Shown: positions 1 to 9,167, counted from the stretch's first letter. The stretch: DNA of 64,000 nucleotides from Enterococcus_C asini_A (GCF_031928785.1 NZ_JARQAL010000008.1); one strand, 5' to 3'. The notes: generated from the letters alone by a model not told the origin. Program-made: numbers and translations.

Positions 1-287
1 CCAGGTAATAGATCAGCTGGTGTTAAAGATTGTAATAATTCTACGTAATGAGTATTTTTCTTTTCTGCCAGAGCGGCTTTTTCTTCCGGGGTGAAGTCGG
101 CGCTACGTCCGCCGTGAACAAGAATTCGTTCTAAAGAATCCATTCGGCTAATGCCTTTTAATTGTTCGTTGAATTTCAAATCTACATCAATGTCGATTTC
201 TTTGGCAAGGTCTCGCCAAGCAATAAAGTGGTACTTCGCTGTGTCTGTAATCACGCCGTCTAAATCAAATACAAAGCCTTTTTTCAT
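1..287 (-). CDS. pgmB: Beta-phosphoglucomutase (partial, C-terminus outside window)
   Basis: HAD-superfamily phosphatase fold enzyme that isomerises beta-glucose-1-phosphate to glucose-6-phosphate in the cytoplasm. The visible N-terminal 95 residues begin MKKGFVFDLDGVITDTA: DLDG carries the two catalytic aspartates (D8 nucleophile, D10 acid/base), and the cap region with KGISRMDSLERIL is typical of the family. An AGGAG ribosome binding site lies 8 bases before the ATG. It sits 30 bp downstream of the GH65 phosphorylase on the same strand, which supplies its substrate, so the two are almost surely one operon. The gene runs off the left edge of the window. Confidence 0.95.
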   Translation of the reverse strand, partial: MKKGFVFDLDGVITDTAKYHFIAWRDLAKEIDIDVDLKFNEQLKGISRMDSLERILVHGGRSADFTPEEKAALAEKKNTHYVELLQSLTPADLLP

Positions 288-317
288 GAGAATTACTCCT
301 TTAGATTAGTTTAGTTT

Positions 318-2972
318 TTAAGGTTTTTTTGTGAAGCCATACATTGCTTCATGGGGCTGGTTGGCTAAAAGTTGAACTTTTTCTTGGTTAATCATCACTT
401 GGGTATCCTTTGAAGCTGTGATACGCATTTCACCGTGGCCGATCCAAATGTGATAGTCCACACCTAGGCGGGTAATGCGATAACTTAAGGAAGACCAAGC
501 TACAGGTAGGTCTGGTTCAAAGGAAAGCAAATCTTCCCGAATGTCCATGCCGGCAAAAGTAGTTAAAGGAATAAAGAGAGTTGCCGCCATTACTCCGGCA
601 TGAATTCCTTCAGCAGTGGTACCGCCTTGGATGTCGCGATAATCTGAGGAGAGCGCTTCTTGATACAGTTGCCAAGCCAATTCTTCTTCATCCACCATGG
701 CTGCTAATTGAGCGTGTACCACTCGAGACAAGGTAGAGCCGTGGGAAGTCCGTTTGAGATAGTAGTGAAGATTGTCGGTTACATAGTTTTCTGGCAAGTC
801 ATAGCCTAAGTCTGTTAAGATTTCTTGCACTTGATTTTTTGAGAAATTGTAGTAAATCATCAAACTATCTGCCTGTTTCGCTACTTTGTAATCGTCGGCG
901 GATTTGCCTTCTGCATTTAAAATGCGATCCATACGATAGACATTGCCGTAAGTCTTGCGATAATGTTCCCAATCCAAATCTTGTAAGTCAAAATAGCCTT
1001 CAAATTGAGCGATAATACCTTTGGGATCAATATCTAAAGCTAACTTATGGCGAATTTCTTCCATGCGAGTCAGCGTTTCATTGGTGACGCCAGTCTTTTC
1101 TTGAAGGGCGGTGAATGATTCGCCAGTGAAGTCAGCTTGGAGGCGCAAGACTTCGGTAAAGAGCCAAACCACCATCATATTGGTATAAGCGTTGTTTTTC
1201 AAGCCGCCTTTTGTAGCGCCTGGATAAGATTCGTGAAATTCATCTGGCCCCATCACGCCGCTAATGTCGTAACGACCGGTTTTTTCATCTAGAACTGCAA
1301 TGCTTTCCCAGAAATGGGCAATTTCTAGTAGCATTTCCAGACCATAGTTTTTCATAAAGTCCACATCTGCTGTATTGTGGAAATACTGCCACACGTTATA
1401 AGCGATGGCTAAGGAGACATGGCGTTGCAAGCGGCTGTGGTCTTCTTTCCATTGACCACTAATAGGATTTAGATGGAGCTCTTGGGATTGCTCGCTGCCA
1501 GTTAAACCGGATTGCCATGGGAACATAGCGCCAGCAAAACCTGCCTCATGGGCCGCTTCTTTAGCAGCAGCGAGACGACGGTAGCGATAGAGCAATAGTT
1601 CTTTGGCGGTTTCAGGAAAATGCAAGATATAAAAAGGTAAAATAAAGAGTTCATCCCAGAAGATGTGTCCGCGATAGGCTTCTCCGTGAAGACCTCTGGC
1701 AGTTACCGAAGCATCGAGATTGTGATTGCCATTAGGAGAGGCAGACACAAAGAGATGGTAAGTGTGGAGGTTTAGGAGTTTTTGGCTCATTAAGTCTCCA
1801 GTTACGGTAATGCCTGCTTGTTCCCACAAAGTTTGCCAAGCAGTGCTGGAGCCTTGAAGTAAGTGATTGAAACTTGGTAGCTCTTCTTGGCTAAATGTCA
1901 ATGGAGGTAAGGTTTCTTCTTGGCGATACGCATGAACGGTTACGGTTTTTTCGATTTCTTGCCAATGATCCATGGTAGCTTTTACCGTTAACGATTGTAG
2001 CACTTTTTGATCGGTAGTTTCGTTTGTGAGCGTGCTTAGATCTATTGTCGGACTAGAAAGCTGAGATTCTTGACAGATTGTGATGTTAGATGCTTTTGTG
2101 CGGGCGACTAAAAGTGCGCGAGTTTGGTCAGCAGCTGTTTTTAGCACATCCAAATGCTGATTAGTCAAGCTACGGTAACGAGCTACATTGTAGTTATAAA
2201 CCGCACCGTCTGCTTCTGTTACTACAGTGATAGCACCAGAGAAATTCAATGGTTTAAAGCGGTAGCGCAGACTGTAGGTGTGGACCTGTTCCATACTAAC
2301 CATCTTCGCAGTTTCAATGGCCAATTGTCGTCCATCGGCTAATGTCACCAAAGCTTCACTGGTCAATAAGCCATTTTTCAAATTTAAGGAACGTTTTAAG
2401 TATTGAAGAGTCTCCTTGGTAAAGGTAACTTTTTGACCATCGATGACTAGATAAATTTTTTGCAAATTTGGTGCATTGACAAAGTCTTCATTGGTAATGG
2501 TACGGTCGCTCACTTTGGAAGCTGCCTCATTGTAGAGACTAGCGAGGTAAGTTGCCGGATAACTGTCCTCAGAAATTTCCATTTCTGGAGTAGTCCCTCT
2601 AAGACCCATAAAACCATTGCCCACCGTCAGTAGACTTTCCACAGAATATTCATCTTTTCCTGGAGTGAAGCCGTAATAATCCAATTGCCAGGGAATAGCT
2701 GCGGCAGCCGTTTCAAAATCAGTGTCTGGATTGGTAACAAAGGGTTGATTTAAGGATTCTGTGAGCCACTGTCCCAGTTCAAAAAAGCCTTCTTCTAACT
2801 GTAAAAGCGTAGGGGTCTTTGAATGGATAATTCCCCCTTCTAAAGCCTCTGTTGCTAGAAAATCCCGTAAGGCTAAGGCCTTTTCTGGATTCGTCCCACT
2901 AAAGGAGTGCTCCTGACCATTGGGCAGTGTGACTTGCCAAGTTTGATTCAGAGTAATCATTGCTAAATTCAT
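318..2972 (-). CDS. GH65 disaccharide-phosphate phosphorylase (maltose-6'-P or trehalose-6-P type)
   Basis: Glycoside hydrolase family 65 phosphorylase, cytoplasmic, cleaving a glucose disaccharide (probably its PTS-made 6-phosphate) with inorganic phosphate to give beta-glucose-1-P. The GH65 N-terminal beta-sandwich begins around PWQLDYYGF and TVGNGFMGLRG; the (alpha/alpha)6 barrel carries GVMGPDEFHESYPG with the general acid Glu, and SHGSTLS near the C-terminus is the phosphate-binding motif. About 75 residues precede the recognisable domain, so the protein (884 aa from this start) is longer than classical maltose phosphorylases (about 755). The start is uncertain: the frame is open to 3068, the only good Shine-Dalgarno (AGGAGA, near 3030) precedes an ATT codon at 3014, and ATGs at 2993, 2972 and 2960 lack one. 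Neighbours pgmB and the divergent PTS gene support a disaccharide-6-P substrate; enterococcal MapP and lactococcal TrePP are the candidates. Confidence 0.85.
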   Translation of the reverse strand: MNLAMITLNQTWQVTLPNGQEHSFSGTNPEKALALRDFLATEALEGGIIHSKTPTLLQLEEGFFELGQWLTESLNQPFVTNPDTDFETAAAAIPWQLDYYGFTPGKDEYSVESLLTVGNGFMGLRGTTPEMEISEDSYPATYLASLYNEAASKVSDRTITNEDFVNAPNLQKIYLVIDGQKVTFTKETLQYLKRSLNLKNGLLTSEALVTLADGRQLAIETAKMVSMEQVHTYSLRYRFKPLNFSGAITVVTEADGAVYNYNVARYRSLTNQHLDVLKTAADQTRALLVARTKASNITICQESQLSSPTIDLSTLTNETTDQKVLQSLTVKATMDHWQEIEKTVTVHAYRQEETLPPLTFSQEELPSFNHLLQGSSTAWQTLWEQAGITVTGDLMSQKLLNLHTYHLFVSASPNGNHNLDASVTARGLHGEAYRGHIFWDELFILPFYILHFPETAKELLLYRYRRLAAAKEAAHEAGFAGAMFPWQSGLTGSEQSQELHLNPISGQWKEDHSRLQRHVSLAIAYNVWQYFHNTADVDFMKNYGLEMLLEIAHFWESIAVLDEKTGRYDISGVMGPDEFHESYPGATKGGLKNNAYTNMMVVWLFTEVLRLQADFTGESFTALQEKTGVTNETLTRMEEIRHKLALDIDPKGIIAQFEGYFDLQDLDWEHYRKTYGNVYRMDRILNAEGKSADDYKVAKQADSLMIYYNFSKNQVQEILTDLGYDLPENYVTDNLHYYLKRTSHGSTLSRVVHAQLAAMVDEEELAWQLYQEALSSDYRDIQGGTTAEGIHAGVMAATLFIPLTTFAGMDIREDLLSFEPDLPVAWSSLSYRITRLGVDYHIWIGHGEMRITASKDTQVMINQEKVQLLANQPHEAMYGFTKKP

Positions 2973-2983
2973 TGTGTGTTTTC

Positions 2984-3022
2984 GAAAACTCATCAGACAA
3001 AAAACAGCCGAAATGAGTTTTC
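2984..3022 (-). promoter_or_regulatory. 5' UTR hairpin upstream of the GH65 gene
   Basis: A perfect 10-bp inverted repeat (GAAAACTCAT, 19-nt loop, ATGAGTTTTC) lies between the only Shine-Dalgarno and the candidate ATG starts of the GH65 gene. The distal arm includes the ATG at 2993. It could control translation or read-through; no T-tract follows it. Confidence 0.5.
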
Positions 3023-3076
3023 TGCTTCTCCTTTCTGAATGGAAAGCTAAGGTTACTTGTCTATACATGCAAATTA

Positions 3077-3105
3077 ATTATAACGGAACTTGACACCGAT
3101 TTCAA
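3077..3105 (-). promoter_or_regulatory. Promoter for GH65-pgmB operon
   Basis: On the minus strand, TTGAAA (3105-3100), a 17-bp spacer and a perfect TATAAT (3082-3077). Transcription would start around 3070, so the first in-frame ATG at 3068 is unlikely to be the translation start. Confidence 0.75.
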
Positions 3106-3250
3106 TTGTTATGGATTATTTTCGCAAAAAAATAGTCCTTCAAAAAAATTGTAAAAATATTTTTCTTAACTTTTGGAACGCTTTATAGGAAAGGCTTTTT
3201 CGTCCACTATGCTTCTAAGGGAAAAGCGAGGATAAAAAATAAGAATCGAA

Positions 3251-3289
3251 TGTAAAACGCTTGCATAAAGTGGCGTGAAAAGGTATCAT
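3251..3289 (+). promoter_or_regulatory. PTS promoter with overlapping cre-like site
   Basis: TTGCAT (3261-3266), 17-bp spacer, TATCAT (3284-3289) precede the PTS gene. TGTAAAACGCTTGCA (3251-3265) overlaps the -35 and resembles a CcpA cre operator with one extra base, suggesting glucose repression of the PTS. Confidence 0.65.
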
Positions 3290-3351
3290 GAAGTTATATC
3301 TGACCTATATATACAAGTTGTTGTTTTTTGAAAAGAAAGGGGTTCAAGCTT

Positions 3352-5352
3352 ATGGGGAAGTATCAAGATGATGCAAAGCAGTTGTTGGCAGACATCGGTG
3401 GGAAGGAAAATATCGCAGCCGTCACCCACTGTGCTACGCGCATGCGTTTTGTCTTAAATGATCAAGACAAAGCCAACGAAAAGGCAATTGAAAACATACC
3501 CAGTGTTAAGGGGATGTTTACCAATGCGGGGCAATTTCAAGTAATTATCGGCAATGACGTGGCCTCATTTTACAATGATTTTACGGCAGTTTCCGGTATT
3601 GAAGGGGTCTCAAAAGAACAAAGCAAAGCTGTAGCCAAGCAAAACCAGAACATCGTGCAACGAATTATTGGTGTTCTAGCCGAAATTTTTACACCATTGT
3701 TACCAGCTATTATTGTCGGTGGTTTGATGCTTGGGTTCCGCAACTTTTTGGAAGGGGTTCCTTTAGAATTTTTAGGAGGTCAGACCATTACCGAAAGTTC
3801 TGTCTTTTGGAATGGTGTGAATGGCTTTTTATGGTTACCCTGTGAAGCCATATTCCACTTCTTACCTGTAGGGATTACCTGGTCTATCACTCGAAAAATG
3901 GGCACCACTCAAATTCTGGGGATTGTCTTAGGGATTACCTTAGTTTCGCCTCAATTGTTGAACGCTTATGCAGTAAATGGGACCAGTGCAGCGGATATTA
4001 CGGCAAATTGGACTTGGGATTTTGGCTTTTTCACCATTGAGAAAATCGGGTACCAAGCCCAAGTAATTCCCGCTATGTTAGCCGGTTTCTTACTGGTTTA
4101 CTTGGAAAAATTCTTTAGAAAGCACATTCCAGAAGCGGTTTCGATGATTTTTGTGCCATTGTTCTCCTTATTGCCAACGATTTTAGCCGCCCATATGATT
4201 TTAGGTCCAATTGGTTGGCAAATCGGTTCGGGCATTTCCTATGTAGTAAATGCTGGTTTAACTTCTTCATTCCGTTGGTTGTTCAGTCTGGTCTTTGGTG
4301 GGCTTTATGCGCCATTAGTAATTACCGGATTACACCACACGACGTTAGCCATTGATAGCCAGTTGGTGGCAGACTTTGGTTCGACTAACTTGTGGCCAAT
4401 GATTATGTTGTCAAATATTGCCCAAGGGACAGCTGTATTAGCAGTTTATTTCCAACACCGTGGCAATAAAAAAGAAGAACAAATCTCAGTTCCTGCAACG
4501 ATTTCTGCTTATTTAGGGGTAACAGAACCGGCGATGTTTGGGATTAACTTGAAATACGTCTACCCATTTGTGGCAGCCATGGTTGGTTCAGCCATTGGGG
4601 GGATGCTGATTACAATTACCAACACTCGAGCACTAGGAATTGGTGTCGGTGGATTGCCAGGGTTCTTATCTTTTAAAATCAATGATTATCCTATGGTCTT
4701 TATCTCTATGTTAGTAACGATTGTCATTACTTTTATCATGACCTATGTTTTTCGGAAGGTCAAAGCCTTGAATAAATTAGAACCAGAATTTGATGAAGGT
4801 AGCTTAGCTATGGCTACAGCTGGTGGTGCAGCGGTGTCTGTAATGGATACTAAAGATGCAGCAACTGCCACAGCGACTCCAGATTTGGTAACAGAAGAAG
4901 CAATCTACGCCCCAGTAGAAGGGGAAGTTATTCTAATTGGAGAAGTAAACGACCCAGTCTTTTCTCAAAAAATGATGGGAGATGGCTTTGCTGTGCGACC
5001 TAAAGCGCAAGAAATCTATGCGCCGATAGCAGGAAAAATCACCAGTATCTTTGAAACGAAACACGCTATTGGCATTTTGACGCCAGCTGGTGCGGAAGTT
5101 CTAGTTCATATGGGCTTAGATACGGTGGAACTAAAAGGGGCACCTTTTGACATTAAAGTGCAAGAAGGGGATTCGGTTACTGAAAAAACCTTACTTGCAG
5201 TGATGGACGTAACAGCGGTAAAAGCTGCCGGTAAAGAAACAGATGTGGTAGTGGTCTTTACCAACCGAGAAAGAATTGCCGGCCTTACCTTGGATCAAAC
5301 AGGTGAGATCAGTGAACAAGCTTTAATTGGACATGTGATGGTGAAAGAATAA
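3352..5352 (+). CDS. PTS EIIBCA, trehalose/maltose family
   Basis: Single-chain phosphotransferase permease (666 aa) that imports and phosphorylates a glucose disaccharide. EIIB is N-terminal, with the phospho-cysteine in THCATRMRF (C27); EIIC (about 100-480) has roughly ten membrane segments and the substrate-site motif GVTEPAMFGI; after an Ala-rich linker, EIIA (about 520-666) has its active histidine in VLVHMGLDTVELKG. Start chosen at ATG 3352, which follows AAAGGGG by 9 bases, rather than an upstream TTG. It is divergent from the GH65 phosphorylase and pgmB, the arrangement of the enterococcal malT/mapP locus; the sequence is also close to trehalose permeases, so maltose or trehalose is left open. 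Confidence 0.9.
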   Translation: MGKYQDDAKQLLADIGGKENIAAVTHCATRMRFVLNDQDKANEKAIENIPSVKGMFTNAGQFQVIIGNDVASFYNDFTAVSGIEGVSKEQSKAVAKQNQNIVQRIIGVLAEIFTPLLPAIIVGGLMLGFRNFLEGVPLEFLGGQTITESSVFWNGVNGFLWLPCEAIFHFLPVGITWSITRKMGTTQILGIVLGITLVSPQLLNAYAVNGTSAADITANWTWDFGFFTIEKIGYQAQVIPAMLAGFLLVYLEKFFRKHIPEAVSMIFVPLFSLLPTILAAHMILGPIGWQIGSGISYVVNAGLTSSFRWLFSLVFGGLYAPLVITGLHHTTLAIDSQLVADFGSTNLWPMIMLSNIAQGTAVLAVYFQHRGNKKEEQISVPATISAYLGVTEPAMFGINLKYVYPFVAAMVGSAIGGMLITITNTRALGIGVGGLPGFLSFKINDYPMVFISMLVTIVITFIMTYVFRKVKALNKLEPEFDEGSLAMATAGGAAVSVMDTKDAATATATPDLVTEEAIYAPVEGEVILIGEVNDPVFSQKMMGDGFAVRPKAQEIYAPIAGKITSIFETKHAIGILTPAGAEVLVHMGLDTVELKGAPFDIKVQEGDSVTEKTLLAVMDVTAVKAAGKETDVVVVFTNRERIAGLTLDQTGEISEQALIGHVMVKE

Positions 5353-5363
5353 AGAAAAACTTT

Positions 5364-5407
5364 AAAAGCACGACTAAGCGGTTTTTAAGACGCTTAGTCG
5401 TGCTTTT
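5364..5407. terminator. Bidirectional Rho-independent terminator
   Basis: Perfect 16-bp stem (5365-5380 with 5391-5406), 10-nt loop, A-tract on one side and T-tract on the other. It serves the PTS gene (+) and the GIY-YIG gene (-), whose stop codon lies inside the stem. Confidence 0.9.
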
Positions 5408-6317
5408 TACTCTGCTCAAAATAATTCAATAAAATCAATAAGGGATCAATAGCGGTTTTCGTCAGTTTTGGCGCTTGGGCTAATGGCTCTGCGGTAAAAA
5501 CTTCCGGGGCTTTGATTGGTAGAATACTCGTGGCTACCAACTCGCCGAAGCTAACTTGATAGAGTTTCTTACGTCTAGTAGATAAGGGCAAACTTAAGAG
5601 TTGCGTTGGGATTTGACGAAAGTGCTGGATTCTTTTTTGTTGTCGATGAAAATAACCTGCCATCTCAGCTAGTTCTTGTAATTGCTGGGCGGATTCAAAG
5701 TTTAACTGCTGGGCAAAACTTTCTATGCGCTGGTCTAATAAAGCGAAAAGGTCGGTTTCTGCTCCTTTAAAAAAAGCTTGAATCGCCTGTGTTTTCTCTG
5801 CCAAAGGACGCTTTGTCATCGCTGGCAATTGGCGAGCTATGGTTAAATGAGTTACATAATTTACGTTGGGCAAAAGATAGGTATCTGTTAACAATTGAAT
5901 CAAGTGAGGCAATTGTTTGTATTGGCGAAAAGGGCCGAAAACTAGTGCTGTAGGGTCAGCTATAGCCGGTTCTGTGGTTTCAACGGTCAAGATTCCACCT
6001 TGATAGAGCACATAAGCGTAATTCTGCTGGGCGTTCATCACTCGGTTGTAATAAGGATGGTATTTTTGAATCAGCTGACATTCCAATAAAAGAGCATCCA
6101 GTTCGGTGTCCACAGTGTGAATTTCTAAATCATGGATATTAAACACCATCCGCTGCACTTTTTTAGAGTGTTGGGCGTTGTGGTGAAAGTACGAACGCAC
6201 CCGATTCTTTAGATTTTTGGCTTTGCCTACATAAAAAATGTCTCCGTGGGCATCTTTCATCAAGTAAATTCCCGGCTTTTCCGGTAAATCTCGGAGTTTT
6301 TCTTGTAATGTCTTCAT
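5394..6317 (-). CDS. UvrC-like GIY-YIG nuclease-domain protein
   Basis: Short homologue of the UvrC N-terminal half (307 aa against about 600 for UvrC). The GIY-YIG domain is at residues 10-95: GIYLMKD, FYVGKAKNLKNRVRSYF and the metal-binding Glu in LLLECQLIQ. A UVR-like helical motif (FAQQLNFESAQQLQELAEM) follows around 205-245. The C-terminal RNase H-like nuclease and helix-hairpin-helix domains are absent, so at most one incision activity is expected, as in Cho-type proteins. Start placed at ATG 6317, where the UvrC-like sequence begins (MKTLQEKLRDLPEKPGIY); an upstream in-frame TTG at 6362 has no Shine-Dalgarno. Function in DNA repair is inferred. Confidence 0.8.
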   Translation of the reverse strand: MKTLQEKLRDLPEKPGIYLMKDAHGDIFYVGKAKNLKNRVRSYFHHNAQHSKKVQRMVFNIHDLEIHTVDTELDALLLECQLIQKYHPYYNRVMNAQQNYAYVLYQGGILTVETTEPAIADPTALVFGPFRQYKQLPHLIQLLTDTYLLPNVNYVTHLTIARQLPAMTKRPLAEKTQAIQAFFKGAETDLFALLDQRIESFAQQLNFESAQQLQELAEMAGYFHRQQKRIQHFRQIPTQLLSLPLSTRRKKLYQVSFGELVATSILPIKAPEVFTAEPLAQAPKLTKTAIDPLLILLNYFEQSKKHD

Positions 6318-6375
6318 GGATGAAAAGTAACAGAAAATAAGAGAGAACTCAAGAAAAAGCAAAGTTTGTTAAGAA

Positions 6376-6404
6376 AAACACCATAGCTCTTGGGCTACGG
6401 TGTT
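6376..6404 (-). terminator. Terminator of hsp20
   Basis: On the minus strand AACACCGTAGC pairs with GCTATGGTGTT and is followed by TTTTTC, directly after the Hsp20 stop codon. Confidence 0.8.
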
Positions 6405-6419
6405 CCTCAATCGTTTTTC

Positions 6420-6845
6420 TCAATCAATGGGAATCGTCTTTCCGGGCTGTTGCTCCAAAGTTTTCTTTGGTAAAACTAAATGTAAGACGCCATTTTCAAA
6501 AGTAGCTTTAATCTGATCTTCGTCAATGTCTTTCATAGTAAAGGAACGTTGGTAGCTACTGGTAGAACGTTCTCGACGCAAATAACGACCTTCTTCGTCT
6601 TTTTCTTCGGTTTGCTTTTCTTGAAGAGCTTCAATAGATAAGACTTCATCCCCATAGTGTAAAGTAATGTTCTCTTTGGCGATGCCGGGAAGATCCGCTT
6701 TGATTTCGTAACGGTCGGGGTATTCTTTAATGTCGGTTGCAATTTGCCGGTCTTGCCAAAAATTATTCATCAGTTTGCCCACTAAGTCTTCGCCATTTGC
6801 TCGTAATGCATGAAGATCATCGAAATCTGGAATTAAGTTTGCCAT
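6420..6845 (-). CDS. Small heat-shock protein, Hsp20/alpha-crystallin family
   Basis: ATP-independent holdase chaperone, 141 aa. The alpha-crystallin domain spans about residues 38-135: DIKEYPDRYEIKADLPGIAKENI at its start and the characteristic ATFENGVLHLVLPK near the end, followed by a C-terminal KTIPID tail that carries the I-x-I-type anchoring motif. Length is normal. It is a single-gene unit with its own terminator; the upstream 150 bp are shared with the divergent ispE promoter region. I see no clear CIRCE element. Confidence 0.95.
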   Translation of the reverse strand: MANLIPDFDDLHALRANGEDLVGKLMNNFWQDRQIATDIKEYPDRYEIKADLPGIAKENITLHYGDEVLSIEALQEKQTEEKDEEGRYLRRERSTSSYQRSFTMKDIDEDQIKATFENGVLHLVLPKKTLEQQPGKTIPID

Positions 6846-7022
6846 GAAATCAACCCGCTTTCGTTTTTGATACTTTATTGTAGGCCTCCAAGAGCAGAAA
6901 TTGCAATTGATTTGGACCTTTTTGAAAGTGGTAGGGCTGCTATTATAGAGTAAAAAATGCCAGATTGGTGAGTTTATGATAAAATCATAGCAACGATTTT
7001 TTTGTTAAGGGGAGGTGAAAGG

Positions 7023-7874
7023 ATGGAAATCATCGAGAAAGCTCCGGCTAAGATTAATCTGGGGTTGGATGTCTTATATAAGCGAGAAGACGGGTATCAT
7101 GAGCTGGCAATGGTCATGGCTAGCGTGGATTTGGTGGATCGTTTGACGCTGACTAGTCTTGCAGAAGATCACATCCAAATCGAAACAAACCGCGCCTTTC
7201 TCCCGGTAGATCGGCGGAACAATGTCTACCAAGCAGCGGAAATGTTAAAACGCCGCTACGGTATCACTCAAGGGATTAAGATTGATATTCAAAAACAAAT
7301 TCCTGTGGCAGCAGGTCTCGGTGGTGGGAGTTCTGATACAGCAGCGGCCCTGCGAGGTATGAATAAGCTGTGGCAGTTGAATCTCTCTTTGAAAGAATTG
7401 GTAGCCATTGGCGTGGAGATTGGTACCGATGTTCCTTATTGTTTGTATGGGCATACGGCTTATATTACCGGAAAAGGGGAACAAGTAACGCCGATTACGG
7501 CTATGCCATCCTGTTGGGTGGTTTTGGTGAAGCCTAAAATCAGTGTTTCCACCCGCACAGTCTTTCCTGAAGTGAAGGTGGACAAGATTCATCACCCGGA
7601 TATTTTAGGCTTAAAAGAAGCGATTGAAGCCAAAGACTATGAAGCAATGCTGAGTAAAATGGGCAATAGTTTGGAAGACATTACGATTGCACGCCATCCG
7701 ATTATTCAGCAAATTAAAGACCGAATGTTGAAATATGGCGCGGATACCGCGTTAATGAGTGGCAGTGGTCCCACAGTCTTTGCTCTTTGCCACAAACAAT
7801 CTCGCGCTCAACGGGTTTATAATGCGTTGAAAGGGTTTTGTGAGGAAGTCTACTTGGTGCGAACCTTGCAGTGA
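7023..7874 (+). CDS. ispE: 4-diphosphocytidyl-2-C-methyl-D-erythritol kinase
   Basis: GHMP kinase of the non-mevalonate (MEP) isoprenoid pathway by sequence, 283 aa. Motif 1 APAKINLGLDV at the N-terminus, the ATP-binding glycine-rich loop VAAGLGGGSSDTAAAL (about 95-110), and motif 3 MSGSGPTVFAL near residue 250. Start ATG 7023 follows a strong GGGGAGGTGA. Enterococci mostly use mevalonate for isoprenoids, so an ispE-like gene here is a known oddity whose true substrate may differ. In related genomes this gene lies near adcABC-purR-glmU, as here, with the 8.0-16.4 kb island between them. Confidence 0.85.
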   Translation: MEIIEKAPAKINLGLDVLYKREDGYHELAMVMASVDLVDRLTLTSLAEDHIQIETNRAFLPVDRRNNVYQAAEMLKRRYGITQGIKIDIQKQIPVAAGLGGGSSDTAAALRGMNKLWQLNLSLKELVAIGVEIGTDVPYCLYGHTAYITGKGEQVTPITAMPSCWVVLVKPKISVSTRTVFPEVKVDKIHHPDILGLKEAIEAKDYEAMLSKMGNSLEDITIARHPIIQQIKDRMLKYGADTALMSGSGPTVFALCHKQSRAQRVYNALKGFCEEVYLVRTLQ

Positions 7875-7894
7875 CTGGAACTAAAGATATCAGG

Positions 7895-7936
7895 AAGAAG
7901 CCTAGAATTGGTACTATACCAACTCTAGGCTTCTTT
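7895..7936 (+). terminator. Terminator between ispE and lacI-family gene
   Basis: AAGAAGCCTAGA..TTGGTA pairs with TACCAA..TCTAGGCTTCTT (long near-perfect stem, 3-nt loop), followed by TGATTTTTG. It serves convergent ispE and the LacI-family gene. Confidence 0.85.
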
Positions 7937-7960
7937 GATTTTTGTTAATGATTATAGGGT

Positions 7961-8941
7961 TCATAAAGTTGTTTTTCTCTCAATCATGGTTGCTGATACG
8001 ACATTTTCGTGAGGAATATAAGATTCTAAGGAATTGATTGCAATAGTTGCCATCAAAGGAATATTTTGATCGATTGAAGTAATCGGATAGATAGCGTAAT
8101 TTGATACAGGAGAATTATCATACCCAATTATTTCAGTTTCTTGAGGTATTTTAAGTCCACGCTTAATGCAATCGCGTTGAAGAATATTAGCAATATCGTC
8201 GTTGGAACAAAAGACACCTAATTTTTTTCCAGGATATTTTTTGATTATATTATCCATAATAGAAGAAATGGCTATTGTAGCAGTTTCAGAATAAGGATCA
8301 GTCAAATCCTCGTTGATAATAATTTCGTAAAGCTTATTTCGAACGGCGAATTCAAAGCCAACAATTCGTTTAAAGGAAGGCCAGTCTTCATGGTATCCAT
8401 TGTTTAGATGGATAAATACTTCACAGCCGTCAGCCATCAATTTATCTCCTGCAAGCTTTCCACCGGTGTAATTATCATTATTGATTTGACAATAGTTTCC
8501 TCCAGATCTTTCAATAGAGATAATTGGAACATCCAGTTTTTCAATTTCATCTGGGCTCAGAATATGGCTCAACAAAATAATCCCTTTTACTCGATAGGAT
8601 TTTAGCATCTCAATCATATTCAGTTCTTCTTCTTTGGTATCACGAGAGGTATAGACAATAAAGCTGTAGTCTTTTTCTTCTCCGAGTTTAATCAATTGAT
8701 TCAGTAATTCAGTGTAAAAGCTAAGATGTAGTTGTGGAAAGATAACACCGACTAGGTTTGATTTACCAGTTACTAGTATTCTAGCTACATTGTCTTGGCT
8801 ATAGTTCAATTCTTTGATAGCAGCTTGGATTTTGTCTTTCGTCTTAGGTGATAAAAGCTCGGGCTTATTAAAATATCTGGAGACTGTTGCAATAGAAACT
8901 CCGCTTTTTTCTGCAATTTCTTTAATTCCCACTTTATCCAT
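7961..8941 (-). CDS. LacI-family transcriptional regulator of the difructose-anhydride cluster
   Basis: Sugar-responsive repressor, 326 aa. Residues 5-27 form the LacI helix-turn-helix (IKEIAEKSGVSIATVSRYFN) with the hinge VARILVTGKSNLVGVIFP; the rest is a periplasmic-binding-protein-like effector domain (IIGYDNSPVSNYAIYPITSIDQ near the end). It is divergent from the sugar-binding lipoprotein gene across a 371-bp intergenic region that contains operator-like palindromes, so control of that operon is likely. The inducer (difructose anhydride, inulobiose or a phosphorylated product) is inference from the neighbours. Confidence 0.9.
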   Translation of the reverse strand: MDKVGIKEIAEKSGVSIATVSRYFNKPELLSPKTKDKIQAAIKELNYSQDNVARILVTGKSNLVGVIFPQLHLSFYTELLNQLIKLGEEKDYSFIVYTSRDTKEEELNMIEMLKSYRVKGIILLSHILSPDEIEKLDVPIISIERSGGNYCQINNDNYTGGKLAGDKLMADGCEVFIHLNNGYHEDWPSFKRIVGFEFAVRNKLYEIIINEDLTDPYSETATIAISSIMDNIIKKYPGKKLGVFCSNDDIANILQRDCIKRGLKIPQETEIIGYDNSPVSNYAIYPITSIDQNIPLMATIAINSLESYIPHENVVSATMIERKTTL

Positions 8942-9060
8942 AATTATGGTCCCTCATTGACTAACTTCCTTAAGTATATTGAGATAATATATTTCATTTC
9001 GATAATTCTATCATACAATGGTAGTAATCTTACTTCAAGTAAAATGAAAAAAATAATCAT

Positions 9061-9084
9061 AAAATGAAAAAATGTTTTCATTTT
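9061..9084. promoter_or_regulatory. 10-bp inverted repeat, operator candidate
   Basis: AAAATGAAAA, 4-nt spacer, TTTTCATTTT: a perfect inverted repeat midway between the divergent lacI-type gene and its target operon. AT-rich, so a chance match is possible, but the position suits autoregulation. Confidence 0.4.
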
Positions 9085-9167
9085 ATATTTTTAGTTCTTT
9101 TGTTCTTTTTATATAAATAAATAGCTCAATTTGTAGATAATAAAAAAGATTAAATGCAAAAATATGA

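Noticed and set aside
3173..3186. cre site at TTGGAACGCTTTATA
   Set aside because: Too many mismatches on the left half of the consensus.
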